A DNA stretch of 64,000 nucleotides from VGXO01 sp964614695 (GCA_964614695.1 CAZTMB010000001.1:27706-91705); one strand, 5' to 3'. Positions 54,293 through 64,000 are shown, counted from the first letter of the stretch. Notes: generated by a model from the letters alone, not told the origin. A program made the numbers and translations.

Positions 54293-56172
54293 ACGCCGCC
54301 CCGTCGCCGAAGGACTCCGCCGCTTCCGCGCCGCTCGAGCGACGCGGGCGACCCTCGCACGAGGGCGGCACGGTGCTCGCGGCGGGGGAGCCGATCGTCT
54401 GGCTGCTCGCCGGCGGGCTCGGCCTGGCCGTCGCGATGATCAGCGGCCTGCTCGCACTCATCCTTGTGAACGGCGCTGCGACCTTCTGGCCCGGACCGAT
54501 CGACGAGGTCCGCACCCTCGACGGCTCGGTGCATCTGGGTGAACGATCCCGCACCGACCAGTTCCGCCCGGGCGAGGACACCCTCGCCGATCTGCCCGAG
54601 GCAAGCCGCGCCGCCGCGGCCGCGGAGATCGCGGCGTCTGACGGCTACGCCTCGCGGCGGTTGATCCGAACCGCGAACTTCGACCTGACCGGCAGCCACT
54701 TCACCTGGGTCGACGACTTCTCGATCGAGCCCGACGGCGTGACGCAGCCGGAGTGGGCGGTCGCGGTCGAACGGCTCGAATGGGGGCGGTTCTACGGATT
54801 CCCCGAGCGAGCCGAGCTCGGCGACGAGACGGTCGCCGAAGGTCCCGAGGCGACCTGGGCCTGGTTCGAGGCCGAGCACGCGAAGGTGCGTCGCCTGTGG
54901 CGCGAGCGGCGATCGCTCGAGACCCACGAGATCGGCGCGGTCAATCGCATCCTCGAGCGGGCGCGGCTTCGCCTTCGCGAGCAGGAGCTCCGCGACGGCG
55001 TGCCGCCGGAGTGGGTCTCGGCGTGGAGCGACCTGCAGCGCACGAAGCAGGGGGGCGACGAGGCGTCGATCGCCGAGGCGCAGGCGAAGCTCGACGCGAT
55101 CGAAGCCGCCGGATTCACGCCGCCGGAGTCCTTCCGCGAGGCGGTGCGCCGCTACGAGGCGGACGAGCGCGACGCGAACCGGGAGTTCTCGGCGGTGCGG
55201 GAGCGCATCGCCGCGCTCAACGAGGAGATGGGCCGGTACCGGATCGTCTTCCGCACGATCGACGGCGCCGAGAAGGCGATTCCGCTTGCGGAGATCGTCC
55301 GGGCGACGCCGCAGAACCGCCTCGGCCTCGGCGGCAAGATCTCGACCTATCTGTCCCGCTGGAAGGAGTTCCTGCTCGACGATCCGCGGGAATCGAACAG
55401 CGAAGGCGGCGTCTTCCCGGCGATCTTCGGCACCGTCGCGATGACGCTGATCATGACGCTCATGGTGGTGCCCTTCGGCGTGCTCGCGGCGCTCTACCTG
55501 CGCGAGTACGCGAAGGCCGGGCCGCTGATCACCTCGGTCAGGATCGCCGTCAACAACCTCGCGGGCGTGCCGAGCATCGTCTTCGGCGTCTTCGGACTGG
55601 GCTTCTTCTGCTACGTGGTCGGCGGCTCGATCGACGAGGTCTTCTTCTCGGCGAAGCTGCCCAATCCGACCTATGGCAAGGGCGGACTCGTCTGGGCGAG
55701 CCTCACGCTCGCGCTGCTCACGCTGCCGGTCGTCATCGTCGCGACCGAGGAGGCTCTCGCCGCCGTGCCGCGCTCGATGCGCGAGGGCTCCTACGCCTGC
55801 GGGGCGAGCAAGTGGCAGACGATCCGCCGCATCGTGCTGCCGCGGGCGCTGCCGGGCATCATGACCGGGGCGATTCTCGCGATGGCTCGCGGAGCGGGCG
55901 AGGTCGCGCCGCTCATGCTCGTCGGTGCCGTGAAGCTCGCCCCCGAGCTGCCCGTCGACGGCGTCTTCCCCTTCGTGCATCCGGACCGCAGCTTCATGCA
56001 CCTGGGCTTCCACATCTACGACCTCGGCTTCCAGAGCCAGAACAGCGAAGCCGCGAAGCCGATGGTCTTCACGACGACGCTGCTCCTGATCGCGCTCGTG
56101 GCGCTCCTCAACCTGATGGCGATCTGGTTGCGGGCGAGGCTTCGCCGTCGCTTCGCCGGAAGCCAGTTCTGA
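54289..56172 (+). CDS. pstA: PstA permease with a large extracytoplasmic insert
   Basis: 627 aa against ~300 normally, from a GTG overlapping the pstC stop. After the first span (~35-60) there is a ~310-residue insert, largely helical and charged with likely coiled coil (RRLWRERRSLETHEIGAVNR; REFSAVRERIAALNEEM). Then the permease core: AIFGTVAMTLIMTLMVVPFGV, VPSIVFGVFGLGFF, and SYACGASKWQTIRRIVLPRAL. Co-transcribed with pstB. Confidence 0.92.
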   Translation: MNAAPSPKDSAASAPLERRGRPSHEGGTVLAAGEPIVWLLAGGLGLAVAMISGLLALILVNGAATFWPGPIDEVRTLDGSVHLGERSRTDQFRPGEDTLADLPEASRAAAAAEIAASDGYASRRLIRTANFDLTGSHFTWVDDFSIEPDGVTQPEWAVAVERLEWGRFYGFPERAELGDETVAEGPEATWAWFEAEHAKVRRLWRERRSLETHEIGAVNRILERARLRLREQELRDGVPPEWVSAWSDLQRTKQGGDEASIAEAQAKLDAIEAAGFTPPESFREAVRRYEADERDANREFSAVRERIAALNEEMGRYRIVFRTIDGAEKAIPLAEIVRATPQNRLGLGGKISTYLSRWKEFLLDDPRESNSEGGVFPAIFGTVAMTLIMTLMVVPFGVLAALYLREYAKAGPLITSVRIAVNNLAGVPSIVFGVFGLGFFCYVVGGSIDEVFFSAKLPNPTYGKGGLVWASLTLALLTLPVVIVATEEALAAVPRSMREGSYACGASKWQTIRRIVLPRALPGIMTGAILAMARGAGEVAPLMLVGAVKLAPELPVDGVFPFVHPDRSFMHLGFHIYDLGFQSQNSEAAKPMVFTTTLLLIALVALLNLMAIWLRARLRRRFAGSQF

Positions 56173-56196
56173 CTCCTTCGACCTAAGGACCGACCG

Positions 56197-57114
<918 letters not shown>

Positions 57115-57248
57115 CGGAGCGATCGCCGGCGCGCCGGAGCGGCGGCGTCGGCGATGGCGCGAGGCGACCAAGCCGACCCGAATGGCACGAATCCCCCGGC
57201 GAGCGGAGGATTCGGAGGGTTGATCAGATTTCGGTCGCGGACTCGATC

Positions 57249-57264
57249 GCCCGATCGATCGGGC
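57249..57264. repeat. 16-bp palindrome between pstB and the glycine-rich gene
   Basis: GCCCGATCGATCGGGC is a perfect palindrome in the short region where two genes converge. It could be an operator or part of a termination structure; no U tract is visible. Confidence 0.35.
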
Positions 57265-57276
57265 CGAGCGGCCGCG

Positions 57277-58275
57277 TCAGTTGCCGCCCGCGGCGCCGGT
57301 CACCGTCTGCGGGCGGAAGCGGACGTTCTCCGCGATCCCGACCGAGGTCGTGAGATCGACGTAGCGGCTGCTCATCGCGCGCCGCGGCGGACGCGGCGCG
57401 AAGTCGTAGCCGCCGATCTGCCGCTGGATGTAGTCCGGGGCGCGGATGATGAGCACGTCTTGGTAGAAGCGGATCGTCGCGGCGTCGCCACCGTTGTCGA
57501 CCCACGCGTCGGGTTCGACGGTCTCGATGATCACATCGATCAGGTCCTGGACCTTCTCCTCGGTGCTCTTGCGTTCGGGCTCGTCGCCGGGGTCTCCGAA
57601 GATTCCGCCGCCGCCTCCACCCGAGCCGCCGCCGCCCGAGCCGCCGCCACCGCCGCCGAACCCGCCGCCACCGCCGCCGCCGAATCCGCCGCCACCGCCC
57701 GAGCCGCCACCACCGCCGCCGCCGCCTTGACCGGCGCCGCCCTGCTGGATCGAGCTGTTGAGGTTGAAGTCGGGGGCGTTGTCGAAGTAGGGCGCCTCGA
57801 AGAGGAGGTCCCGAACCGGATACATCCGCAGTTCACGCGCCGCTGGCGCGGAGAGCCGCTCCTTGGTGCCCACCTCGATGTAGCCGTCTCGCAACTGCCA
57901 CGTGCACGCGTCGAGGTCCTCCACCTGCTGCAGCATGAGCTTGAGCACCTCGAGCGCCTGCATCTGCGTGACGGAGAGCGTGATCGGGGCGTCGGGGTCG
58001 ATGCCGCTCGTGGCGTTGCGATCGGTGTCGTAGCGCACGACCAGCGGAACGCCGAGCACGGTCTTGAGGTACTCGAACGCGTCCTTCGCAGGCGTCTCGT
58101 TGAAGTCGGCGCTGACCTTGCCGTAGAGCAGCGCTCCGAGCAGTCCGGCCTTGGTCTGCGCCGAGGACTGCTGCCGCTGGGCGGCCACGCCCTCGAGGCG
58201 AGTCGACAGACTCTGGCCGAGGCAGGGGGCGGCGGCGGCAAGCGAAACGAGCGAGGCGGCGAGGAGCGTGCGCAT
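57277..58275 (-). CDS. Exported glycine-rich protein with secretin-type N domain
   Basis: 332 aa. Signal peptide (to ~21), then an STN/secretin N0-like domain (KVSADFNETPAKDAFEYLKTVLGVPLVVRYD; PITLSVTQMQALEVLKLML). A ~50-residue run of Gly with Ser/Phe follows (~180-232), then a second beta domain (VQDLIDVIIETVEPDAW). Probably periplasmic; function unknown. The neighbouring gene is also exported. Confidence 0.75.
   Translation of the reverse strand: MRTLLAASLVSLAAAAPCLGQSLSTRLEGVAAQRQQSSAQTKAGLLGALLYGKVSADFNETPAKDAFEYLKTVLGVPLVVRYDTDRNATSGIDPDAPITLSVTQMQALEVLKLMLQQVEDLDACTWQLRDGYIEVGTKERLSAPAARELRMYPVRDLLFEAPYFDNAPDFNLNSSIQQGGAGQGGGGGGGGSGGGGGFGGGGGGGFGGGGGGSGGGGSGGGGGGIFGDPGDEPERKSTEEKVQDLIDVIIETVEPDAWVDNGGDAATIRFYQDVLIIRAPDYIQRQIGGYDFAPRPPRRAMSSRYVDLTTSVGIAENVRFRPQTVTGAAGGN
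57606..57745 (-). repeat. Trinucleotide-rich glycine-coding repeat
   Basis: The minus strand is almost all GGC/GGT/GGA codons, interrupted by Ser and Phe codons, inside the preceding gene. It is a candidate for slippage and length variation. Confidence 0.7.
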
Positions 58276-58394
58276 GGGTGAGACTCCAGTGGAGGCGTCG
58301 CGACTCCACGGCAACGGTACTCCGCCCGCGTGGCGATGCCAACGAAGAGGCTTCGGAGAATCGACCTTCGAGGTTTCCCGGGTCGAGGGAACCC

Positions 58395-60338
58395 TCACGG
58401 AACGCCCGCCGCGACCGACTCGGCCAGCAGCCACAGCGCCAGGGCCTGGTCGAGCACCGGTTGCCGCAGGTCCCACGGGGCCGCTCGGACGCCGCCGGCG
58501 GCGTCATCGTCGCCTTCGACGATCCGTTGCCGCAGGAAGCGGATCGCGGCGCGATGGCTCCCGGCTGCACGACGAAGCGCGGCCGTCGCCTCGGTGGTGC
58601 CATCGATCGGCGTGACCTGCTGGTCGGAGAGGAGGATCGAGAGCCCGATCGCCGGCACGCTCGATCGACCGTCCGCGGACGGCAGAGGCCCCTCGCGGAG
58701 ATCGAAGCCGCCGAAGAGATCGGGGGCCGGATCGCCGTCGGTCTCGGGACCGATCTGGCGAAGCAGAAGCGCCTCCCGAAGTTGACGAAGCGCGGTCGGA
58801 TCGATCCCGGCTTCGAGTGAACGACGCGCCCAGGCCAACCACGGGAGCAGTCCGACCCGCGTGGCCGGATCGCACGCTTCCCACGCGTCGCCGAGCCTCT
58901 GCGACGCGTCGGCCCGCGCGGCTTCGCGGGCGATCGGCTCTCGGCCGGCAAGCGTGGCGGCGGCGGCCGCCACCAGCGTCTGGCGTCCCGCGGGCAGCGT
59001 GGCGAACGCTTCGCGCGAAGCCATCGCTTCGGCGATCGAAGCGCGGCTTCGCTCCGCGAGCGAGGCGACGTTCGGGCGTTCCCCGACGAGAGCGGGCGCC
59101 GTTGCGAAGACGATCGCAAGCGTCGCCATCGCCTCGGGCGAAGTCTCGACGGGCTCCTCGATCGGATCGGCCTGCGTCAGGCTCTCGACGATTCGAATGA
59201 GCAGGGCGGTCGCGGCATCGCGATGGGCTGGCGACACCTCGGCGAGCCGAGCCAGCGCGAGCGCCGTCATCGCCTGCTCGAAGGGCGAAGCGACGAGCGG
59301 GCGGTGGCGATCGGCGATGGGGTCGTAGTCGCCGCGAAGCCCCAGCGACGCCGGGATCGCGTCCGACGCGGGCGTCGCCTCGGCCTCGTCGGGCGCAACG
59401 TCGGCGGTCCCGGGCCCCGAGGTGGCCATCCACCTCGACAGTCGATCCAGCATCGCCCCGATCATCGATTCGACCGCCGTCGCGTCGATCGCGGCAAGCG
59501 GCACGACCGCGGCGCTTCGCTCGAACTCGATGGGGGCGTCGCGAGGGCTCCGCTGCGCCAGTCGCAGCGCAGGAAGGCGGTAGAGCCCGACCGAGTCGAT
59601 CGCCGCGAGTTCCTTCACCTCCGCGGGCGGAAGGTCCGCCTCCCGTGCGAGCCTTCGCAAGGATTGCTCGGGGTTGGCGGCGAGGTTCGCTGCGAGCAGG
59701 CGTCCGGGAGTCGCGAGATGCCACGTCTCGCCGCGACGGACCGCGAGCGCTTCGCGAGCCGGATCGACGAACGACGCGGCGGCGGCGAAGGTCGAGCCGG
59801 CGAGCGGCACCGGCTCGCCGCAGAGATCGAGTTCCATGGTCAGCGAGGGGCCGAGCGTCGCCAGCAGCGGCTCGGGAAGGTCGCTCGCCGGATGCGCGGC
59901 GAGATCCGCGATCGCCCGCGCGACGGCACGCCGCAGCATGCCTTGGTCGGCGAGCCAGTCCTCGCCGACTCCGACGACCTCTCCGCGGAGCCGGAGCACC
60001 ACGCCGACGGCCGCCACGCCGGGCAGGGGGACGGCCGCGTTCTCGGACCCGGCTGCCGGCACCGCTCGTGCCTCGACCCAGGACCGGGCCGCCACCCACG
60101 CTTGAGCGGCGGTTTCGGGCGAGGGGCGGTCGTCGAGGGCCGCCCCGGCGGCCGCCGCGGTCCATGCCAAGAGCGTGGTCGCCACGCCACAGGCCCGTCG
60201 GCTCGAGGTGTGGACGCGTCGCCACAGGTTCGCCTGTGCGGTCGGTGACGCGGGGGGGCTCGAAGCCCGACGACCTCGCTCCACCGGCCGCAGCGGCGAT
60301 TCAGCGGCATTCAGCACCGCGGGGCTCGATTCGGGCAC
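58395..60338 (-). CDS. Large exported protein of unknown function
   Basis: 647 aa from a GTG that has GGAG eleven nt upstream; the frame further upstream is a shadow. The N-terminal ~70 residues include a basic stretch and a signal-like hydrophobic segment (GVATTLLAWTAAAAGAALDD). The rest is Ala/Leu/Arg/Glu-rich and helical, resembling repeat proteins, with no catalytic motif. It is separated from the glycine-rich gene by 119 nt, so they may be co-transcribed. Confidence 0.65.
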   Translation of the reverse strand: MPESSPAVLNAAESPLRPVERGRRASSPPASPTAQANLWRRVHTSSRRACGVATTLLAWTAAAAGAALDDRPSPETAAQAWVAARSWVEARAVPAAGSENAAVPLPGVAAVGVVLRLRGEVVGVGEDWLADQGMLRRAVARAIADLAAHPASDLPEPLLATLGPSLTMELDLCGEPVPLAGSTFAAAASFVDPAREALAVRRGETWHLATPGRLLAANLAANPEQSLRRLAREADLPPAEVKELAAIDSVGLYRLPALRLAQRSPRDAPIEFERSAAVVPLAAIDATAVESMIGAMLDRLSRWMATSGPGTADVAPDEAEATPASDAIPASLGLRGDYDPIADRHRPLVASPFEQAMTALALARLAEVSPAHRDAATALLIRIVESLTQADPIEEPVETSPEAMATLAIVFATAPALVGERPNVASLAERSRASIAEAMASREAFATLPAGRQTLVAAAAATLAGREPIAREAARADASQRLGDAWEACDPATRVGLLPWLAWARRSLEAGIDPTALRQLREALLLRQIGPETDGDPAPDLFGGFDLREGPLPSADGRSSVPAIGLSILLSDQQVTPIDGTTEATAALRRAAGSHRAAIRFLRQRIVEGDDDAAGGVRAAPWDLRQPVLDQALALWLLAESVAAGVP

Positions 60339-60423
60339 GGGAATTGTTTCTCCGGTTCGACGATCCGCGCTTCCGTCGGCCTCGTCCGGCGGTAGCGTAG
60401 AAACAACTGCAGAGGAGAGAACG

Positions 60424-60510
60424 ATGCTCGCCGAGGCCATGATCCGGCTGACCGCCAACCAGAAGAAGATGATGCTGCTCTCGCTGCTCTCCTTCCTGGC
60501 GCTCTGCTGA
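60424..60510 (+). CDS. 28-aa small ORF with strong ribosome binding site
   Basis: MLAEAMIRLTANQKKMMLLS followed by a Leu-rich end. GAGGAGAG lies at ideal distance (60412-60419). It is a short hydrophobic peptide; no relatives recognised. Could be a small membrane protein or a leader peptide. Confidence 0.5.
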   Translation: MLAEAMIRLTANQKKMMLLSLLSFLALC

Positions 60511-60629
60511 TCGAAGACATTTCCGCCGTCCGTCGCCGGTTCGTCCGGCGAATGGAAGGCGACCCCGACGCGTTCCCTCGACGAGCCGACCGGCTTCGAG
60601 GAGACGGGGCGAAGGTGCGAGAAAGAGAA

Positions 60630-60653
60630 AACCGCGGCCCTTGGGCCGCGGTT
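60630..60653 (-). terminator. Rho-independent terminator of rpsA
   Basis: AACCGCGGCC-CTTG-GGCCGCGGTT is a perfect 10-bp stem. On the minus strand it is followed by TTCTCTTTCTC, a T-rich tail, 38 nt after the rpsA stop. Confidence 0.75.
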
Positions 60654-60690
60654 CTTCGTTGGTGGAGAGGTCGTCGAGAACCGACGTCGA

Positions 60691-62430
60691 TCAGAAGCTG
60701 ATCTTGTCGGTGCCGAGGGCGCCGTGGTCGTCCATGCCGCCGCGGGTCGGGCGGGCACGCGGGGACGGAGCCTCCCGCTCCTGCTCCTCGCCCCACTGGG
60801 CACGCTTGAGGCTGAGGCCGATCTTCCGCTCGTCGGTGTCGACGCGGAGGATCTTGACGTCGACCTCCTGCCCGAGCTTCACGACGTCCTGCGGGTTCTC
60901 GACCTTCTGGTCGCTGAGCTCGCTGATGTGGAGCAGACCCTCGAGACCGTCCTCGAGCTCGACGAAGACGCCGAAGTTCGTGACCTTGGTGATGGTGCCC
61001 TTCACGATCATGCCCGGGCGATACGCGGACGGAATCGCCTCGACCCACGGGTCCTCGGTGAGCTGCTTGAGGCCCAGGCCGACGCGCTGACGCTCCTGAT
61101 CGACCTCGATCACGACGCACCGCACGTCGTCGCCCTTCTTGAACAGCTCGTTGGGGTGCGAGACCTTCTTGGTCCAGCTGATGTCGCCGATGTGGAGCAG
61201 GCCGTCGATGCCGGGCTCGATCTCGATGAACGCGCCGTAGTTGGCGAGGTTGCGGACCTTGCCCTCGATGATCGTGCCGGGCGGGTACTTCTCGGCGACG
61301 AGGTCCCACGGGTTGACCTCGGTCTGCTTCATGCCGAGCGAGATCTCGAGCTTCTCCTTGTTGATGTCGAGCACCACCACGTCGACCTCCTGGCCGACCT
61401 CCACGCACTCGCTCGGATGGTTGATGCGGCGGGTCCAGCTCATCTCGGAGATGTGCACGAGGCCCTCGATGCCGTCCTCGATCCGCACGAACGCGCCGTA
61501 GCTCATCAGGTTGACGACCGAGCCCTTCAGGCGGCAGCCGACGGGGTACTTCTGCTCGATCTCCTCCCAGGGGGAGGTCTCCTTCTGCTTGAGGCCCAGC
61601 GCGATCTTCTCCTTGTCGAGGTCGATGTTGAGGACCTTGACCTCGATCTCGTCGCCGATGCGGACCACCTCGCTCGGATGGTTCACGCGGCCCCAGCTCA
61701 TGTCGGTGACGTGCAGAAGGCCGTCGATGCCGCCGAGGTCGACGAACGCGCCGAAGTCGGCGATGTTCGTCACGCGACCCAGCACGAGATCGCCTTCCTT
61801 GATGCGGGTGAGCAGCTTGCTCTTGGCCTCCTCGCGCTCCTCCTCGATCAGCCGTCGCCGGCTGATGACGATGTTGCGCTTCTCCTCGTCGATCTTCAGG
61901 ATCATCGCCCGCATGGTGCGGCCGACGAAGTCGCCGAGGTCGCCCGGGCGACGGATGTCGACCTGGGACGACGGCAGGAAGACCGGCACGCCGATGTCGA
62001 CGAGCAGGCCGCCCTTGATCTTGCGGAGGCACTTGCCCTCGACGACGTCGCCTTCCTTGCGGGTGCGGAGCAGCTGCTCCCAGCCGCGGATGCGATCGGC
62101 CTTGCGCTTGCTGAGCACGATGCCGCCGGAGGCGTCCTCGACCTGCTCGAGCAGCACCTCGACCTCGTCGCCGACGGCGGGCAGTTCCTCGAACTCGCCC
62201 TTGTCGACGAGGCCCTCGCTCTTGAGACCGACCTCGACGACGACGTCGTCGCCGGCGAAGCCGATCACCTTGCCCTTGAGGATGGAGCCCGGCGTGAAGT
62301 CCTGCATCAGGCCGCCGCCGAGGATCGCGTCCATGCGGTTGGCGCCGGACGCGCCGAGCGCCTCTCGGAGCATCGCTTCCGCCGCGTCGTCGCCGGCGCC
62401 GAGCTGATCGATCAGATTGAAGTCAACCAT
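60691..62430 (-). CDS. rpsA: 30S ribosomal protein S1
   Basis: 579 aa with six S1/OB domains, e.g. RVTNIADFGAFVDLGGIDGL, VVNLMSYGAFVRIEDGIEGL, VRNLANYGAFIEIEPGIDGL and TKVTNFGVFVELEDGLEGL in domains 3-6. Domains 1-2 are more divergent, as usual. Starts at MVDFNLIDQL. Binds mRNA on the small subunit. The terminator lies just downstream and the promoter upstream. Confidence 0.95.
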   Translation of the reverse strand: MVDFNLIDQLGAGDDAAEAMLREALGASGANRMDAILGGGLMQDFTPGSILKGKVIGFAGDDVVVEVGLKSEGLVDKGEFEELPAVGDEVEVLLEQVEDASGGIVLSKRKADRIRGWEQLLRTRKEGDVVEGKCLRKIKGGLLVDIGVPVFLPSSQVDIRRPGDLGDFVGRTMRAMILKIDEEKRNIVISRRRLIEEEREEAKSKLLTRIKEGDLVLGRVTNIADFGAFVDLGGIDGLLHVTDMSWGRVNHPSEVVRIGDEIEVKVLNIDLDKEKIALGLKQKETSPWEEIEQKYPVGCRLKGSVVNLMSYGAFVRIEDGIEGLVHISEMSWTRRINHPSECVEVGQEVDVVVLDINKEKLEISLGMKQTEVNPWDLVAEKYPPGTIIEGKVRNLANYGAFIEIEPGIDGLLHIGDISWTKKVSHPNELFKKGDDVRCVVIEVDQERQRVGLGLKQLTEDPWVEAIPSAYRPGMIVKGTITKVTNFGVFVELEDGLEGLLHISELSDQKVENPQDVVKLGQEVDVKILRVDTDERKIGLSLKRAQWGEEQEREAPSPRARPTRGGMDDHGALGTDKISF

Positions 62431-62770
62431 GTTGTGAGTGGGGTGCCGCAGCCTGCCTCGAGGCGGCCGCGGTCTTGGAAGGGGTGCGAACGCCGGGCCC
62501 GGCACCTTGCCGGGCGAGAACCGGTCCGCCAGTTTGAGCGGAAGCGGCGAGTATAGCGGGCACCCGGGTCGGATCGAAGGGGTCGATTCGAAGGTGCTTG
62601 GACCACCGCCGGCCACCGAAGCGCCGCCACAGTTCGACGCGGACCGGTCCACCGGCCGAGGCGGCTCGTCGAACCGGGGCGGGCGACGGTCGGGGTCGTT
62701 TCGTGGCTCGACCGGGAGTCGGCTCCACGACCCGAATCCCTGCCCCGACCGCGGCGGGGTACTCGCGTCG
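62431..62770. other. 340-bp intergenic region upstream of rpsA
   Basis: Contains the rpsA promoter and its ~110-nt leader. No ORF with credible coding signs and no further RNA gene seen. The leader could hold an S1 autoregulatory site, but no clear structure was found by eye. Confidence 0.5.
62550..62578 (-). promoter_or_regulatory. rpsA promoter
   Basis: On the minus strand, -35 TTCGAT (62573-62578) and -10 TATACT (62550-62555) are separated by 17 nt. The -10 is 5/6 to consensus; the -35 is weak. Transcription would start near 62543. Confidence 0.55.
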
Positions 62771-64000
62771 TCACCCGCCGGCGAGGCGCCACCGCAGCGA
62801 GAGGGTCGAGAGTTGGGGCGGGTTCTTGACCGAGATGCGGAAGCCCGCGTTGAAGTCCTTCGCCGAGTGGCCAAGCGCCTTCGCGCCGAGGCGCAACAGG
62901 TCTCCGTAGGCCGATCTCGCGGCGGACAGCCGGCGCGGAACCTCGCCGAAGGTCATCGGCAGCACGTCGGCATCGGTGGGCAGCCGCAGCGGCTCTTCGA
63001 AGGCGCGGCGTCGCCCCGTCGAGTCGAGCGTCGCGAAGAATGCGGCGTTGGGATCGCTCGATCGCCGCACGTCGCGATGGAAGAGCACCCCGAAGTGGGT
63101 GACCGCGACCGGCAGGTGCATCGCGACATGCACCGCGGCGAGGTCGTCGGGCTTCGAGGCATCCATCGGACCCACCGCCGAGGCGACCTCGCCCCAGGCG
63201 AGGCGCATGCGATGCGACGGCGGTACGCCCTCTCCGTGGTAGTAGAGCGTGCGGGTCAGTCCGCTCGGATGTCGATGGATCTCGCGACGCGCGACCGGAT
63301 CGGTCAGTTCGCTCACCATCGGCTCGAGCGGATCATCGGCGACGAGGCGGCGCCCCGACTCGGGCGCCTGCGGCGCCGACTCGTCGTGCCGATTCGCCTC
63401 GAAGTCGCCGGGCTCGGTCTCGAAGTTGAAGATCGGAGCGCAGATGCACCAAGGCTGACCGGGACGGAGCCGACGGAATCCCTCGACGAGGTTCACGAAC
63501 GCGAGGTCGACGAGACCCGGCTCGCGAGCTGGCGCGACGAGGAAGGTGGGCAGGCCCGCCTCCGCCTCGACCCCCCACATGAGCGCGGCCGCGCGTCGAG
63601 CCGCGGCTCGCGTCCGCTGGCGGATCGATCGCTCGGCCGGGCCGTCGAGCCCGCCGGCGGCGATCGCCCGGAGCGTCGCTCGATCGAGACCCGCTTGTCC
63701 GAGCCGAGCCTGCAGCACGCGGCCATCGTGCCGCAGCTGCTCGATCAGGGCGGGGGGGCAGGCTGCGTGCTCGAACGCCTGAACGAGGAGCTCGATGCCC
63801 CTCGCGCCCGGAAGCACGGAGAGGACGCCGACGGCGTCGGTCGACTGCGCGATCCGATACGCCTTCCAGGCGAGGTCCTTGTCGATGCCGAGCCGCCGTC
63901 CCCAGGAACGGGGACCGGACTCATGGGGCAAGATCGCCGCGGCGATCCGGCGGACCGCCGTCGAGAACGCGACGCACGGCGGCTCGAGGCTCGCCGCGAG
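62771..64000 (-). CDS. Partial protein with possible helix-turn-helix, truncated at window edge
   Basis: The frame is open to the window end, so the 5' part is missing; 409 codons are visible. Near the N-terminal side, RRLGIDKDLAWKAYRIAQS resembles a DNA-binding helix-turn-helix. The rest (~300 residues) is a mixed domain with Trp/Cys-containing PWCICAPIFNFETEPGDFEA and HFGVLFHRDV. It may be a transcriptional regulator with a sensor domain. Family not recognised. Confidence 0.6.
   Translation of the reverse strand, partial: LAASLEPPCVAFSTAVRRIAAAILPHESGPRSWGRRLGIDKDLAWKAYRIAQSTDAVGVLSVLPGARGIELLVQAFEHAACPPALIEQLRHDGRVLQARLGQAGLDRATLRAIAAGGLDGPAERSIRQRTRAAARRAAALMWGVEAEAGLPTFLVAPAREPGLVDLAFVNLVEGFRRLRPGQPWCICAPIFNFETEPGDFEANRHDESAPQAPESGRRLVADDPLEPMVSELTDPVARREIHRHPSGLTRTLYYHGEGVPPSHRMRLAWGEVASAVGPMDASKPDDLAAVHVAMHLPVAVTHFGVLFHRDVRRSSDPNAAFFATLDSTGRRRAFEEPLRLPTDADVLPMTFGEVPRRLSAARSAYGDLLRLGAKALGHSAKDFNAGFRISVKNPPQLSTLSLRWRLAGG

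Noticed and set aside
57494..57730. Proline-rich plus-strand ORF
   Set aside because: It is the complement of the glycine repeat in the secretin-domain gene, not an independent gene.

Overview
The window is very GC-rich (by eye well above 65%) and densely packed bacterial chromosome. I see about 55 protein genes and no tRNA, rRNA, CRISPR array, transposase or prophage gene. Several things suggest Planctomycetota, most likely a Phycisphaerae-like lineage: giant PstC/PstA permeases, a glycine-rich protein with a secretin-type N domain, a CtaG-polyferredoxin fusion, a caa3 oxidase operon with a cytochrome b-c fusion, an oversized multi-SPFH/ABC locus, and housekeeping genes out of their usual neighbourhoods (dnaA without dnaN, rpmA without rplU, rnpA without rpmH). 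The taxonomic call is inference from gene content, not from a marker tree.

Layout. 1-9.7 kb, minus strand: one respiratory operon, transcribed coxB-coxA-coxC-membrane protein-dihaem cytochrome c-Rieske-cytochrome b/c-CtaG/ferredoxin-partial exported protein. It is largely built with 4-nt stop/start overlaps and encodes a quinol:cytochrome c reductase plus a caa3-type oxidase and an assembly factor. 9.9-17.4 kb: guaA, a DegT-like protein without its catalytic lysine, a repeat-rich exported protein, dnaA with a 466-bp upstream region, and a GNAT acetyltransferase. 17.5-26.9 kb, plus strand: exported protein, rpmA, obg, a TIM-barrel protein, cmk, an acyltransferase, a CCA-adding/poly(A) polymerase-type enzyme, two tandem exported ClpP/SppA-fold proteins (one with an apparently lost nucleophile) and a membrane protein.

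26.9-38.7 kb: a divergent ABC-2 permease, then three consecutive SPFH (band 7) membrane proteins, an ABC ATPase, a very large ABC permease and a 651-aa protein, closely spaced or overlapping. This is the most unusual gene system in the window. 38.7-44.8 kb: a DUF2442-like gene overlapping a zinc-ribbon gene tail to tail, kup, yidD overlapping rnpA, a ClC channel with CBS domains, rpoZ and coaC.

44.8-50.4 kb: a sulfide-handling cluster: rhodanese-DUF2892, nitroreductase, sulfide:quinone oxidoreductase, and divergently a CstB-like persulfide dioxygenase/rhodanese fusion followed by a YeiH-type transporter. 50.4-57.1 kb: pstS-pstC-pstA-pstB preceded by a good Pho-box-like direct repeat. 57.2-64 kb: glycine-rich secretin-domain protein, a large exported protein, a 28-codon ORF with a strong ribosome binding site, rpsA (six S1 domains) with recognisable promoter and terminator, and a truncated gene with a possible helix-turn-helix at the right edge.
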